Part shown: piece by piece, positions 44,790 to 52,773 of the stretch
Numbering within the stretch: the first letter of the stretch is position 1
How the letters are laid out: every line of letters starts with the position of its first letter
Source: Lacticaseibacillus parakribbianus
GTDB taxonomy: Bacteria; Bacillota; Bacilli; Lactobacillales; Lactobacillaceae
DNA: 64,000 nucleotides
NCBI RefSeq assembly: GCF_025490915.1
Contig: NZ_JANQBA010000005.1
Location: 62,001-126,000 of the forward strand
Reading direction: 5' to 3'
The notes under the pieces: model-generated
The model's database searches: none
The model's input: the letters and a program-made list of their open reading frames with translations, nothing else
What the model was told of the DNA's origin: nothing
Position numbers and translations under genes: made by a program

Positions 44790-44875
44790 TGTGGTGGCTC
44801 AGCCAGTCGTCGGATAACGCACCGGAGTATGCCCACGATGAGGGGCGCAGTGACTGCGCGATCAAAAGTAGACCA
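44790..44875 (-). pseudogene. Decayed Fst/par-type toxin gene
   Basis: On the minus strand a toxin-like frame reads FDRAVTAPLIVGIL, then an extra C shifts the rest (LSDDWLSHHNE) into another frame. The position of the intact toxin's TTG start is TGG here, although the AAGGGGGG ribosome binding site remains. Removing one base restores a continuous toxin-like peptide similar to that at 45793-45882. Confidence 0.75.
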
Positions 44876-45060
44876 GCTCGCTCCCCCCTTGCCGACGCGG
44901 GATCACGCGGTGCCGGGCGTAGCGACGGTCATAATCTAGCAGGGGTGAGCGTCGTCGTCATTTTTGGGGCGGGGCAGGCCGGGGGTACCGCGTGGTTGAG
45001 GGGGTTGCACGGTGATTTTCAGGCACGCACCAGACGCGAAATGCGTGTGAGTCTAATTAC

Positions 45061-45089
45061 TTGACGAAAAATTGGTCCGGTGTTAAGCT
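45061..45089 (+). promoter_or_regulatory. Promoter of ncRNA B
   Basis: TTGACG (45061-45066), 17 bp, TAAGCT (45084-45089). Confidence 0.7.
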
Positions 45090-45095
45090 ACACTC

Positions 45096-45488
45096 GAATG
45101 ATCAGTCACGTGCGGGGATGGCGCTGCGGCCGCAGCGCTGGCACCTCTGCCGCATAGGGGAACGATCCGGAGCGCAAGCGCCTCTAGTACCCCACCCATG
45201 CCAAGCCGCAGTGTAGTGCCACACGGCTTTCAAACTCAAGAGTTTTAGTGCAACTCCTTCAACTTAGGAGGAGATACCAGGGTAAAGGATTTCACCAACC
45301 CACCGCTCGCACCAAGCTGGGACCTACTCGCATCGCGAGGTAGCTGCGGCCCCGGCGAGCGCGGTGGTGGCACCACCATAGTAAGCAATGGACAGCAACG
45401 TAATCGAATTAGGCCAAGGCCACCGGATTCACCGCGTCCGGTGGCTTCGGCGCGGCCGCCGCAACTTTTCGGGTTGCGGCGGCCTTTT
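45096..45488 (+). ncRNA. Structured non-coding RNA B, about 390 nt
   Basis: Paralogue of ncRNA A. It ends in a terminator, GCCGCCGCAAC/GTTGCGGCGGC plus TTTT. Blocks shared with A: AGTACCCC-CCCAT-CCAAGCCG, CGGCTTTCAA, GATACCAGGG, CTACTCGC/GCGAGGTAGCTGCGG and CCGGTGGCTTCGGCGCG, in the same order. Several helices differ in sequence but stay paired, e.g. AACTC/GAGTT here against AACAC/GTGTT in A, and CCACCGC/GCGGTGG here against CCACGCG/CGCGTGG in A. No plausible protein is encoded on either strand. Confidence 0.75.
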
Positions 45489-45615
45489 GGGTGTTGGGAC
45501 CGGTGACCGCAAGTGGTGACCCGGTGATGGCGCCGGTTGGGCGCCGATTCGGGTGACCCAAAACCGGCTGTGGCGGATTTGAAGCGGCGCAACAACGGGT
45601 CGCAGATGCCGGTTC
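45489..45615. other. Gap between ncRNA B and the toxin-antitoxin locus
   Basis: GC-rich, with small inverted repeats such as GGTGACC motifs; no gene or clear signal seen. Confidence 0.4.
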
Positions 45616-45645
45616 TTTACACCCAACTGCTGATCGTGGTATACT
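45616..45645 (+). promoter_or_regulatory. Promoter of the type I antitoxin RNA
   Basis: TTTACA (45616-45621), 18 bp, TATACT (45640-45645). Confidence 0.75.
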
Positions 45646-45651
45646 CACTGC

Positions 45652-45713
45652 GAATCGAAATTCGACAAGAGATGCCCAAGCCGCTACCTGTTGTGGGGAT
45701 AGCGGTTTTTTGG
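45652..45713 (+). ncRNA. Type I antitoxin RNA of a par/Fst-type locus
   Basis: About 62 nt, similar to par RNA II in size. Its 5' half (45654-45676) is a 21/23 direct repeat of 45868-45890, which covers the toxin start codon on the opposite strand, so the RNA is antisense in trans to the toxin mRNA. It ends in CCGCTA..TAGCGG plus TTTTTT (45681-45711); the loop TTGTGGG is complementary to the loop CCCACAA of the toxin mRNA's terminator, giving a second contact. Confidence 0.82.
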
Positions 45714-45720
45714 TGCAATC

Positions 45721-45752
45721 AAAAACCACCGCGGGTTGTGGGACCGCGGTGG
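45721..45752 (-). terminator. Terminator of the toxin mRNA
   Basis: Minus strand CCACCGCGG and CCGCGGTGG around a loop containing CCCACAA, followed by TTTTTG. The loop is complementary to the antitoxin terminator loop. Confidence 0.85.
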
Positions 45753-45792
45753 CCGGTGTGGCGCCAGGAGGCTGAGCGCGTCGCTACAAGCG

Positions 45793-45882
45793 CTAGTCGT
45801 GGTGCTGCAGCCAGTGCTCAAAAAGTGCAATGAGCACGCCCACGATCAGCGGTGCGGTAACCGCGACATCGAAATCCGACAA
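45793..45882 (-). CDS. Fst/Lpt-like type I toxin peptide, 29 residues
   Basis: A short gene with TTG start at 45882, seven bases after AAAGGGGTG, and TAG at 45793-45795. The peptide runs from MSDFDVAVTAPLIVGVLIAL to a tail FEHWLQHHD. This is the Fst-family plan: the conserved P-hydrophobic-V-G core in one membrane helix followed by WL and a charged tail. Such peptides damage the membrane when their antisense RNA is lost. Paired with the antitoxin RNA at 45652-45713; a decayed copy lies 1 kb upstream. Confidence 0.85.
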   Translation of the reverse strand: MSDFDVAVTAPLIVGVLIALFEHWLQHHD

Positions 45883-46044
45883 GTGATGCCACCCCTTTCC
45901 GGCGCGGTATCACGCGGCAGGGCGTAGCGACAGCCCCAGTGTCGCAAGGCAGCCGCCGTTTTGTCACCCCCCGCGGCCCAAACGCCGTCGCACCGGGGCT
46001 GGGGGACGGCTAATCTTGGCAACGGCCGGCTTGAAGCCGACTTG

Positions 46045-46076
46045 GTCGCCTCCGGTTGCGGGGAGGCGGCCTTTTT
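46045..46076 (+). terminator. Plus-strand terminator upstream of recQ
   Basis: GTCGCCTCC and GGGAGGCGGC around GGTTGCG, followed by CTTTTT. It ends no recognised gene; an unseen short transcript or leader may start between 45.9 and 46.0 kb. Confidence 0.65.
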
Positions 46077-46141
46077 GGCGTAATTTACTTCAACCGGCCG
46101 AACGCGTAGAATGGATGGATACGAAACGGGGGAGACGCGAG

Positions 46142-47920
46142 ATGGACACGCAGCATGCTTTATTGAAGGAAAAATTCGGCTACGACGAATTCCGGCCCGG
46201 TCAAGGCCAGGCAATCAGCCGGGTGCTGGCCGGGGACAACACGCTGGTGATCATGCCGACCGGCGGCGGGAAGTCGCTGTGTTACCAGATTCCGGCGCTG
46301 ATGCTGGACGGGCTGACGGTGGTGGTGTCGCCGCTGATCGCCCTGATGAAGGACCAGGTCGACGCCTTGAACGAGAACGGCATCCCCGCCACCTTCATCA
46401 ACAGCACGATTGCCAGGGGTGAGGCCGACCACCGGCTGGACATGGCGGCCCGGGGGCAGGTCAAGCTGCTGTACGTCGCCCCGGAGCGGCTGGAGATGGC
46501 CGATTTTCAGGCCGAGCTCGGGCAGCTGAGAATCGACCTGCTGGCCGTCGACGAGGCGCATTGCATCTCGCAGTGGGGGCACGATTTTCGCCCCAGCTAC
46601 TTGGCCATCGCCGACGTCGCCGCGAGCCTCCCGTCGCACCCGACCGTCATCGCGCTGACCGCCACGGCCACCACCCGCGTCGCCGAAGACATCAGCTCGC
46701 GGCTGGCGATTCCCGAAGCCGGCCGCATCAACACCGGCTTCGCCCGGCCCAACCTCAGCTTCAAGGTGATCAAGGACCAGGCCAAGGACGCCTACCTGCT
46801 GGATTACCTGCGGCTGAACCCGGATTCCGCCGGCATCGTCTACTGCGCCACCCGCAAGGAGGTCGAGCGGCTGTATGCCCTGCTGGCCAAAAACGGCATC
46901 CAGGTCGCCAAGTACCACGCCGGCATGTCGGAAGGCGAGCGGTCGGCCGCCCAGGAGGATTTTCTCTACGACCGCAAGCCGGTGATGGTCGCGACCAACG
47001 CCTTTGGCATGGGCATCGACAAGAGCAACGTGCGGTTCGTCATCCACGCCCAGGTGCCGGGCGACCTCGAGTCCTACTACCAAGAGGCCGGTCGCGCCGG
47101 CCGTGACGGCCTGGCCTCCGAGGCCATCCTGCTGTTCGCCCCGGCCGACCTACAGATTCGGCGCTTTTTCATCGACCAAAGCGACGGCGACGAGGCCTAC
47201 CGCGCCAGCGAGTACCAGAAGCTGCAGGTGATGAACCAGTACGCTAACACCGGCGATTGCCTCCAGCAGTTCATCCTGCGCTACTTCGGCCAGGCATCTG
47301 CTCCCTGTGGCCGCTGCTCCAACTGCCTGGACGACCGCGAGAGCTTCGATGTCACCGTCGACGCCCAGAAGGTGCTGTCTTGCGTCTACCGGATGCACGA
47401 ACGCTTCGGCAAGGCGCTGATCGCCGACGTGCTGGCCGGCGCCAAGACCCAGCGCGTCTTGGACCTGCACTTCGATCAGCTCTCGACTTACGGCTTGATG
47501 AGTAGCCTCCGCAAAAAAGACATCAGCGGGTTCATCGATTTTCTGACCGCCGGCGGCTACCTGACGCCGATCGGTGGCCAGTACCCGACGCTGCACGTGA
47601 CACCGGCCGGCGCCGCGGTGCTGCGCGGTCAGCAGACCGTGTCGCGCAAGCAGGCGGTTCGTGCGACCCGCACCCAGCCGGTCGACGACGCGCTGTTCCA
47701 GAAGCTGCGCGACCTGCGCCGCGAGCTGGCGGAAAAGGGCGGGGTGCCGCCTTACGTCATTTTCTCCGACCAGACCCTGCGCGACCTCTGCTCGGCCAAG
47801 CCGCAAGGCGAAGTCGAGATGCTGGCGGTCAAGGGGATCGGCCAGGCCAAGTTCGACAAGTACGGCGAGGCTTTCCTGGCCGCGCTGGCAGAAGACCAGG
47901 GCGAAGACGCGCAGGCTTAG
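46142..47920 (+). CDS. recQ: ATP-dependent DNA helicase RecQ
   Basis: 592 residues. Helicase motifs: FRPGQGQAISRVL, PTGGGKSLCYQIPALML (Walker A), DEAHCISQWGHDFRPSY (motif II), and YYQEAGRAGRDG (motif VI). The RQC domain has its zinc cysteines (CLQQF..CGRCSNC) and a complete HRDC domain (FQKLRDLRRELAEKGGVPPY onward) closes the protein. It unwinds DNA in recombination and fork repair. ATG at 46142 follows GGGGGAG; TTTACT, 17 bp, TAGAAT immediately upstream is a good promoter. Confidence 0.95.
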   Translation: MDTQHALLKEKFGYDEFRPGQGQAISRVLAGDNTLVIMPTGGGKSLCYQIPALMLDGLTVVVSPLIALMKDQVDALNENGIPATFINSTIARGEADHRLDMAARGQVKLLYVAPERLEMADFQAELGQLRIDLLAVDEAHCISQWGHDFRPSYLAIADVAASLPSHPTVIALTATATTRVAEDISSRLAIPEAGRINTGFARPNLSFKVIKDQAKDAYLLDYLRLNPDSAGIVYCATRKEVERLYALLAKNGIQVAKYHAGMSEGERSAAQEDFLYDRKPVMVATNAFGMGIDKSNVRFVIHAQVPGDLESYYQEAGRAGRDGLASEAILLFAPADLQIRRFFIDQSDGDEAYRASEYQKLQVMNQYANTGDCLQQFILRYFGQASAPCGRCSNCLDDRESFDVTVDAQKVLSCVYRMHERFGKALIADVLAGAKTQRVLDLHFDQLSTYGLMSSLRKKDISGFIDFLTAGGYLTPIGGQYPTLHVTPAGAAVLRGQQTVSRKQAVRATRTQPVDDALFQKLRDLRRELAEKGGVPPYVIFSDQTLRDLCSAKPQGEVEMLAVKGIGQAKFDKYGEAFLAALAEDQGEDAQA

Positions 47921-48068
47921 CCACACGGCCAGCGTGGGCAGGACGCCAAGCGGTCTGCGCTTGGCGCTTGGCGATCGGCAACGGTGCAGGTCGACACCCG
48001 GTATCAGTCGGGCCGATCGCGGCGCCGCACCGCAGCGCGGTAAGCGACAAACATTGCGGCCGCCGGCT

Positions 48069-48097
48069 TTCGCCCGGCCTGCTTTTCGAGTACACTA
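48069..48097 (+). promoter_or_regulatory. Promoter of the cysS operon
   Basis: TTTCGC (48069-48074), 17 bp, TACACT (48092-48097). A hairpin GCCAAGCG/CGCTTGGC lies upstream at 47944-47966 without a T-run. Confidence 0.65.
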
Positions 48098-48128
48098 ATA
48101 GTGAGACACTTGCGAAAGGATAACGCTT

Positions 48129-49532
48129 ATGCTTGAAATCTATAACACCCTCACGCGCAAGAAAGAGGTGTTCCACCCGCTGACGCCGGGCAAGGTCACC
48201 ATGTACGTCTGCGGTCCGACCGTGTACAACTACATCCACATCGGCAACGCCAGAAGCGCTATCGCGTTCGACACCATTCGCCGCTACCTCGAGTACTCGG
48301 GCTACCAGGTCGATTACGTGTCCAACTTCACGGATGTGGACGACAAAATCATCAACCGCGCCAACGCGGAAGGCGTCGCGCCGCTGGCCTTGGCGCAGCG
48401 CTACATCGACGCGTTCATGCAAGACACCGCCGCCGTCAACATCGAGCCGGCCACGGCGCATCCGCGGGCCAGCGAGATGATTCCGGAGATCATCGCCTTC
48501 GTCCAGAAGCTGATTGACAAGGGCTACGCCTACGCGGTCGCCGGCGACGTCTACTACCGGGCCCGGAAGTTCGCGCATTACGGCGAGCTGGCCCACAAGA
48601 ACCTCGACGAGCTCGAGCAAGGCGCCAGCCAGCACACGGCCGACGCCGAGACGGCGCGTAAGGAGGACCCGATCGATTTTGCCCTGTGGAAAGGCGCCAA
48701 GCCGGGCGAGATCAGCTGGGACTCGCCTTGGGGCGCCGGTCGGCCGGGCTGGCACATCGAGTGCTCGGTGATGTCAACGTCGATGCTGGGCGAGACCATC
48801 GACATTCACGGCGGCGGCCAGGACCTCGAGTTCCCGCACCACGAAAACGAGATTGCCCAAAGCGAGGCGGCGACGGGCAAGCCCTTCGTTCGCTACTGGA
48901 TGCACAACGGCTTCGTGACCGTCGGCGACGACGACGCGAAGATGAGCAAGTCGCTGGGCAACTTCGTGACGGTGCATGACATCGTCAAGACCGTCGACCC
49001 GCAGGTGCTGCGCTTCTTGATGGCGACCACCCAGTATCGCAAGCCGATTCGCTACTCGCAGGCCGGCCTGGACGAGGCCGCGCGGAACTTGGAGAAGCTG
49101 CGCAACGCCCACGACGCCGTGGCCTACCGCCAGGCCGACGCGGCGGCCGGTGAGGACGCGGCGATCACGGCGCAGGTCGCGACGCTACGTGAGGCCTTCA
49201 CGCAGGCGATGGACGACGACTTTAACGTGCAAAACGGCCTGGCCGCCTTGTACGAGCTGACCAAGCTGATGAACAGCTACGCCGCGGCGACACAGGTGCA
49301 GGCCGCAAGCCTGAGCCTGCTGCTTGACACCCAGGCGGCGTGGCTGGCGATTTTTGGCGTTGAGTTCAAGGCGCAGCTGCTGGACGAAGACGTCGAGGCG
49401 CTGATTGCCAAGCGCAATGCGGCCCGGGCGGCGAAGGACTTTGCCACCAGCGACGCGATTCGCGACCAACTGACGGAAGCCGGAGTCGTCTTGGAAGACA
49501 CCCCGCAAGGCACAAGATGGAGAAAAATTTGA
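48129..49532 (+). CDS. cysS: Cysteine--tRNA ligase
   Basis: 467 residues, standard length. [20 protein letters not shown] (zinc Cys plus HIGH-type motif), [24 protein letters not shown], and KMSKSLGNF are intact. First gene of cysS-mrnC-rlmB-rae1, a conserved RNA-metabolism block in Firmicutes; the stop overlaps the mrnC TTG start. Confidence 0.97.
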   Translation: MLEIYNTLTRKKEVFHPLTPGKVTMYVCGPTVYNYIHIGNARSAIAFDTIRRYLEYSGYQVDYVSNFTDVDDKIINRANAEGVAPLALAQRYIDAFMQDTAAVNIEPATAHPRASEMIPEIIAFVQKLIDKGYAYAVAGDVYYRARKFAHYGELAHKNLDELEQGASQHTADAETARKEDPIDFALWKGAKPGEISWDSPWGAGRPGWHIECSVMSTSMLGETIDIHGGGQDLEFPHHENEIAQSEAATGKPFVRYWMHNGFVTVGDDDAKMSKSLGNFVTVHDIVKTVDPQVLRFLMATTQYRKPIRYSQAGLDEAARNLEKLRNAHDAVAYRQADAAAGEDAAITAQVATLREAFTQAMDDDFNVQNGLAALYELTKLMNSYAAATQVQAASLSLLLDTQAAWLAIFGVEFKAQLLDEDVEALIAKRNAARAAKDFATSDAIRDQLTEAGVVLEDTPQGTRWRKI

Positions 49533-49939
49533 CTGAAGCAAAACAACTGAACGGGGTCACCTTGGCCTACCTCGGCGACGCGGTATACGAGGTTTACGTT
49601 CGCGAGCACCTGCTCAACCGCGGCATCGTGCGGCCGAACATGCTGCAAAAAACGGCGAAGTCCTTCGTGTCGGCCAAGGCCCAGGCGGCCCTAATCGCCG
49701 GCATGGCGGACGCGGCGCTGTTGACCGAAGACGAGTGGGAGATGTTCAAGCGCGGCCGCAACGCCAAGTCTTACACCCACGCCAAGAACACAGACGTGGT
49801 GACCTATCGCACCTCGACGGGCTTTGAGGCGCTGTTCGGCTACCTGAAGCTTGACGGCCAGCTGACGCGAATCGATCAGCTGGCGCAGTGGTGCATCGAT
49901 TACGTGGAGAACGGAGGAACCGGTCATGGCAAAGCCTAA
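49529..49939 (+). CDS. mrnC: Mini-ribonuclease III
   Basis: 136 residues. The single RNase III catalytic domain without dsRNA-binding domain: [19 protein letters not shown] and the downstream Glu-rich [20 protein letters not shown]. Matures 23S rRNA ends. TTG at 49529 is favoured because GGAGAAAAAT precedes it and it overlaps the cysS stop as TTGA; an ATG 12 bases upstream lacks a ribosome binding site. Overlaps rlmB by 14 bp. Confidence 0.93.
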   Translation: MTEAKQLNGVTLAYLGDAVYEVYVREHLLNRGIVRPNMLQKTAKSFVSAKAQAALIAGMADAALLTEDEWEMFKRGRNAKSYTHAKNTDVVTYRTSTGFEALFGYLKLDGQLTRIDQLAQWCIDYVENGGTGHGKA

Positions 49940-50909
49940 CGCGCATTCAGAATCACAAGGCCCAACCGGCCGCGGGGCCACCACCGGCGGCCCCAAAGGC
50001 GGTCGGGGCGGCGACAACCGGCCAGGCAGCCGCCGGCCTAGCAATAACCGCGGCGGTCAGCGGCCGGCCAACCGCGGCGGCGAGCGGCCGAGCAGCCGCG
50101 GTGACCGCAAGCCCCGGGCCAACGTGGTGCCGGAGAAGTACCGCGACCGGCCGAGCGACGCGGAACACGAGGACGAGTTCGTCTTCGGCCGCCACGCGGT
50201 CGAAGAGGCGCTGAAGGTCGGCAGCAGCAAGACCATCAACAAGCTGTTCGTCCAGACCGGCCTGAATGCCGATCAGATTCGCAACATCGTCCAAAAGGCG
50301 ACCAAGGCCAAGATCCTGGTCTCAAGCGTTCCCAAGGCCAAGCTCGACCTGCTGTCCGACGGCGGCAACCACCAAGGCGTCCTGGTCGCGATGACGCCAT
50401 ACGCCTACGCGACCCTGGATGAGCTGTTCGAACACGCGCAAAACGCCGGCCACGCGCCATTTTTCCTGGTGCTCGATAACCTCGAGGACCCGCACAACTT
50501 GGGCTCCATCATGCGAACGGCCGACGCGGTCGGCGTCGACGGCATCATCATCCCCAAGCACCGCGCGGTCGGCTTGACCAGCACGGTGGCCAAGATCTCG
50601 ACCGGGGCCATCGAACACGTGCCGGTGGCCAAGGTGACCAACCTCGCCGCGACCATCAAAACTTTGAAGGACCGCGGCATGTGGGTCTTCGGCACCGCGA
50701 TGGACGGCCAGGACTTCCGCGAGTGGGACGCGCAAGGTGCCGTCGCCTTGGTGATCGGCAACGAGGGCAAGGGCATCTCGCCGGGCGTCGCCAAGCTGAT
50801 GGACGCGACCTTGACCATTCCGATGGTCGGCCACGTCCAAAGCCTCAACGCCAGCGTGGCGGCCGGCATCCTGATGTACCAGGCCTTCACCGCTCGCACG
50901 AAGGCCTGA
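49926..50909 (+). CDS. rlmB: 23S rRNA 2'-O-methyltransferase RlmB (SpoU/TrmH family)
   Basis: 327 residues. The SpoU knot fold starts near residue 85 ([12 protein letters not shown], substrate-binding domain) and contains motif 1 [19 protein letters not shown], motif 2 [12 protein letters not shown] and motif 3 [20 protein letters not shown]. It methylates a guanosine in the 23S peptidyl transferase region. The first 80 residues are a disordered Gly/Arg/Pro/Asn-rich extension (RG repeats), likely RNA-binding. ATG follows CGGAGG inside mrnC. Confidence 0.94.
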   Translation: MAKPNAHSESQGPTGRGATTGGPKGGRGGDNRPGSRRPSNNRGGQRPANRGGERPSSRGDRKPRANVVPEKYRDRPSDAEHEDEFVFGRHAVEEALKVGSSKTINKLFVQTGLNADQIRNIVQKATKAKILVSSVPKAKLDLLSDGGNHQGVLVAMTPYAYATLDELFEHAQNAGHAPFFLVLDNLEDPHNLGSIMRTADAVGVDGIIIPKHRAVGLTSTVAKISTGAIEHVPVAKVTNLAATIKTLKDRGMWVFGTAMDGQDFREWDAQGAVALVIGNEGKGISPGVAKLMDATLTIPMVGHVQSLNASVAAGILMYQAFTARTKA

Positions 50910-50910
50910 C

Positions 50911-51453
50911 ATGCGCAAGCACATTTTGATCGTGGATGGCTACAACGTGATCGGTAACTGGCCGGAGCTGGCCAAGCTCAAGGCCGATGGTCACTTCGAC
51001 GCCGCACGGGACCGCCTGCTCGATCAGCTGGCCGAGTACCGCAGCCACGAGAACGCCAATATGATCGTGGTCTTCGACGCGATGTTCGTGCCGGGGATCG
51101 GGGAGCGATACGACAAGTGGGACCTTCAGGTGGTATTCACCCAGCAGGACCTGACCGCCGACTCCTACATCGAAAAGCTCGCCAACGACCTGAACACGCC
51201 GCTGGTCCAGCTGACCGTGGTCACCTCCGATCAGGCCGAGCAGTGGACCGTGTTCTCCCGCGGCGCCTTGCGCATCTCCTCGCGCGACTTCCTCCGCGAG
51301 GTCAAGCGGTCGCACAACGAGTTCACCAAGTCCACCGACCCGTTCATCATGCGGGAGAACCGCCGCAACGTGCCGTGGCGAACCGACCAGCTGCTGCAGC
51401 TGGACAAGGCCCGGCGGAAGCTGGAGCGGAAACCAAAACCCAAACAAGAATAG
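50911..51453 (+). CDS. rae1: Rae1/YacP, ribosome-associated NYN-domain endoribonuclease
   Basis: 180 residues. NYN/PIN-like fold with acidic residues in ILIVDGYNVIGNWP, MIVVFDAMFVPG, DLTADSYIEKLA and VVTSDQAEQ. In B. subtilis Rae1 cleaves mRNAs inside the ribosomal A site. It begins two bases after the rlmB stop, so translation is coupled. It closes the conserved block; in relatives sigH often follows, whereas here an unrelated transport cluster begins after a terminator. Confidence 0.93.
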   Translation: MRKHILIVDGYNVIGNWPELAKLKADGHFDAARDRLLDQLAEYRSHENANMIVVFDAMFVPGIGERYDKWDLQVVFTQQDLTADSYIEKLANDLNTPLVQLTVVTSDQAEQWTVFSRGALRISSRDFLREVKRSHNEFTKSTDPFIMRENRRNVPWRTDQLLQLDKARRKLERKPKPKQE

Positions 51454-51465
51454 CATCACCCACAG

Positions 51466-51511
51466 GCGCGGCCTGTGCTTCCCGATGAGGGCGGCACGGG
51501 CCGCGCTTTTT
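51466..51511 (+). terminator. Terminator of the cysS-rae1 operon
   Basis: GCGCGGCC-GTGC and GCAC-GGCCGCGC form a long stem, followed by TTTTT. Confidence 0.85.
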
Positions 51512-51753
51512 GACTGCGGTTGACCGATCAAAGCCTAACATTTTCTCATCTAAAGCACAGTTTTTTCACATTTAGGGTGGCACGGTCGCAACGTTCGGAG
51601 TTCGCCCGGCGTGTCGCGACGGGTTGGGACCGGCGCCGTGATGCCGGTCACACTTTGTTCACAAAAAATCAACAACTCGTTCCAATCTCGGCCCCGGTTT
51701 TTGGATATTCTCAGACTAAACTAACGATAATCAAATGTTCGGAGGATAAAGAC
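51512..51753 (+). other. Leader region of the transport cluster
   Basis: A lower-GC region with a GACCGGC/GCCGGTC hairpin (about 51638-51660). TTGGAT near 51700 may be a -35 but no strong -10 is spaced correctly. I see no gene or known riboswitch. Confidence 0.4.
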
Positions 51754-52764
51754 ATGACAAAACGACGCTGGCGCTGGCTCCTGCTACCCCTGATTGCGGT
51801 GATGATGCTGATCGTCACGGCCTGTGGCAAGAGCGGCACCTCAAGCCTCACCACCATTAAGATCGGTTACATGGAAAACGCCAACTCGGTCGGCCTAGCC
51901 GCCATCGCCGATCAGGCCGGCTACTTCAAGAAGCAGGGCTTCAAGGTCAAGCTGGTCGCCTTCGCCGACGGCCCGTCGATCCTCGCCGCGATGAAGTCCG
52001 GCAGCATCGACGTCGGCAACATCGGCTCCGGGGCTCACACGGCGCTGGCCCAAGGCGCCGCGAAGGTGATCATGATCGACGGCGTCAGCACCGCCGACGA
52101 GCTGATCGGCAACTCGGCCAAGGGCATCACCAAAATCTCTGACCTGAAGGGTAAGAAGGTCGCGGTGGTCGCCGGCACCACTTCCGAGATGATTTTTGAA
52201 GCGGCGCTGAAGAAGGCCGGGATGAAGACCGAAGACGTCACCGTCGTCAACATGTCGGCCAACAACATCGCCAGCGCGATGGCCTCAGGCAAGGTCGACG
52301 CGGCCGCCACTTGGTCGCCAAGCACCACCACCATCAAGGACAAGCTGGGTGACAACGCGGTGACCCTGGCCTCCGACAAGGATTTTGCCAGCAGCATGCC
52401 GTTCATCAGCTCCTGGGTGGTGACGGCCAAGTACGAGAAGGCCAACGCGGCCCGGGTGGTCAAAATCACCAAGGCGCTGATGGCGGCCAACGACGCCCGT
52501 GCCGCCTCCATCAGCAAGGTCGCGCCGTACATCGCCAAGCAACTGGCAATCACCACTAAGCAGGCCAAGGCCCAGATGGTCGGGATGGAGACGCTCTACA
52601 CCAGCAAGCAGATCAAGCAGATGGCCACAAGCGGCAAGCTAGCCAAGCTGTACGACGCCCAGCAGCAGAACTTCATCAAGGTCGGCACCCTCAAGGACAC
52701 CGGCAGCCTGGCCACGGCCAGCGACTACCTGCTGGTGGACGTGATTCAAAAGGCCGCGGATTAG
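51754..52764 (+). CDS. ABC transporter solute-binding lipoprotein, sulfonate/taurine (NMT1/SsuA-like) family
   Basis: 336 residues. Lipoprotein signal with lipobox LIVTAC (Cys24). The binding fold resembles SsuA/TauA/NMT1 proteins: IKIGYMENANSVGLAAIADQ, SGSIDVGNIGSGAHTALAQG, KGKKVAVVAGTT and GKVDAAATWSP. This family captures small organic acids, sulfonates, taurine or vitamin precursors; ligand unknown. First gene of the 51.7-61.9 kb run; the partner permease and ATPase are four and five genes downstream. ATG follows CGGAGG. Confidence 0.87.
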   Translation: MTKRRWRWLLLPLIAVMMLIVTACGKSGTSSLTTIKIGYMENANSVGLAAIADQAGYFKKQGFKVKLVAFADGPSILAAMKSGSIDVGNIGSGAHTALAQGAAKVIMIDGVSTADELIGNSAKGITKISDLKGKKVAVVAGTTSEMIFEAALKKAGMKTEDVTVVNMSANNIASAMASGKVDAAATWSPSTTTIKDKLGDNAVTLASDKDFASSMPFISSWVVTAKYEKANAARVVKITKALMAANDARAASISKVAPYIAKQLAITTKQAKAQMVGMETLYTSKQIKQMATSGKLAKLYDAQQQNFIKVGTLKDTGSLATASDYLLVDVIQKAAD

Positions 52765-52773
52765 GAGGCACCG

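Noticed and set aside
44683-44865. A 60-codon minus-strand frame as an intact gene
   Set aside because: It is the frameshifted continuation of the decayed toxin; similarity to the intact toxin switches frame within it and the start context does not match the conserved ribosome binding site.
45245-45595. A 116-codon minus-strand frame inside ncRNA B
   Set aside because: No ribosome binding site, basic low-information composition, and it crosses the terminator and conserved RNA helices.
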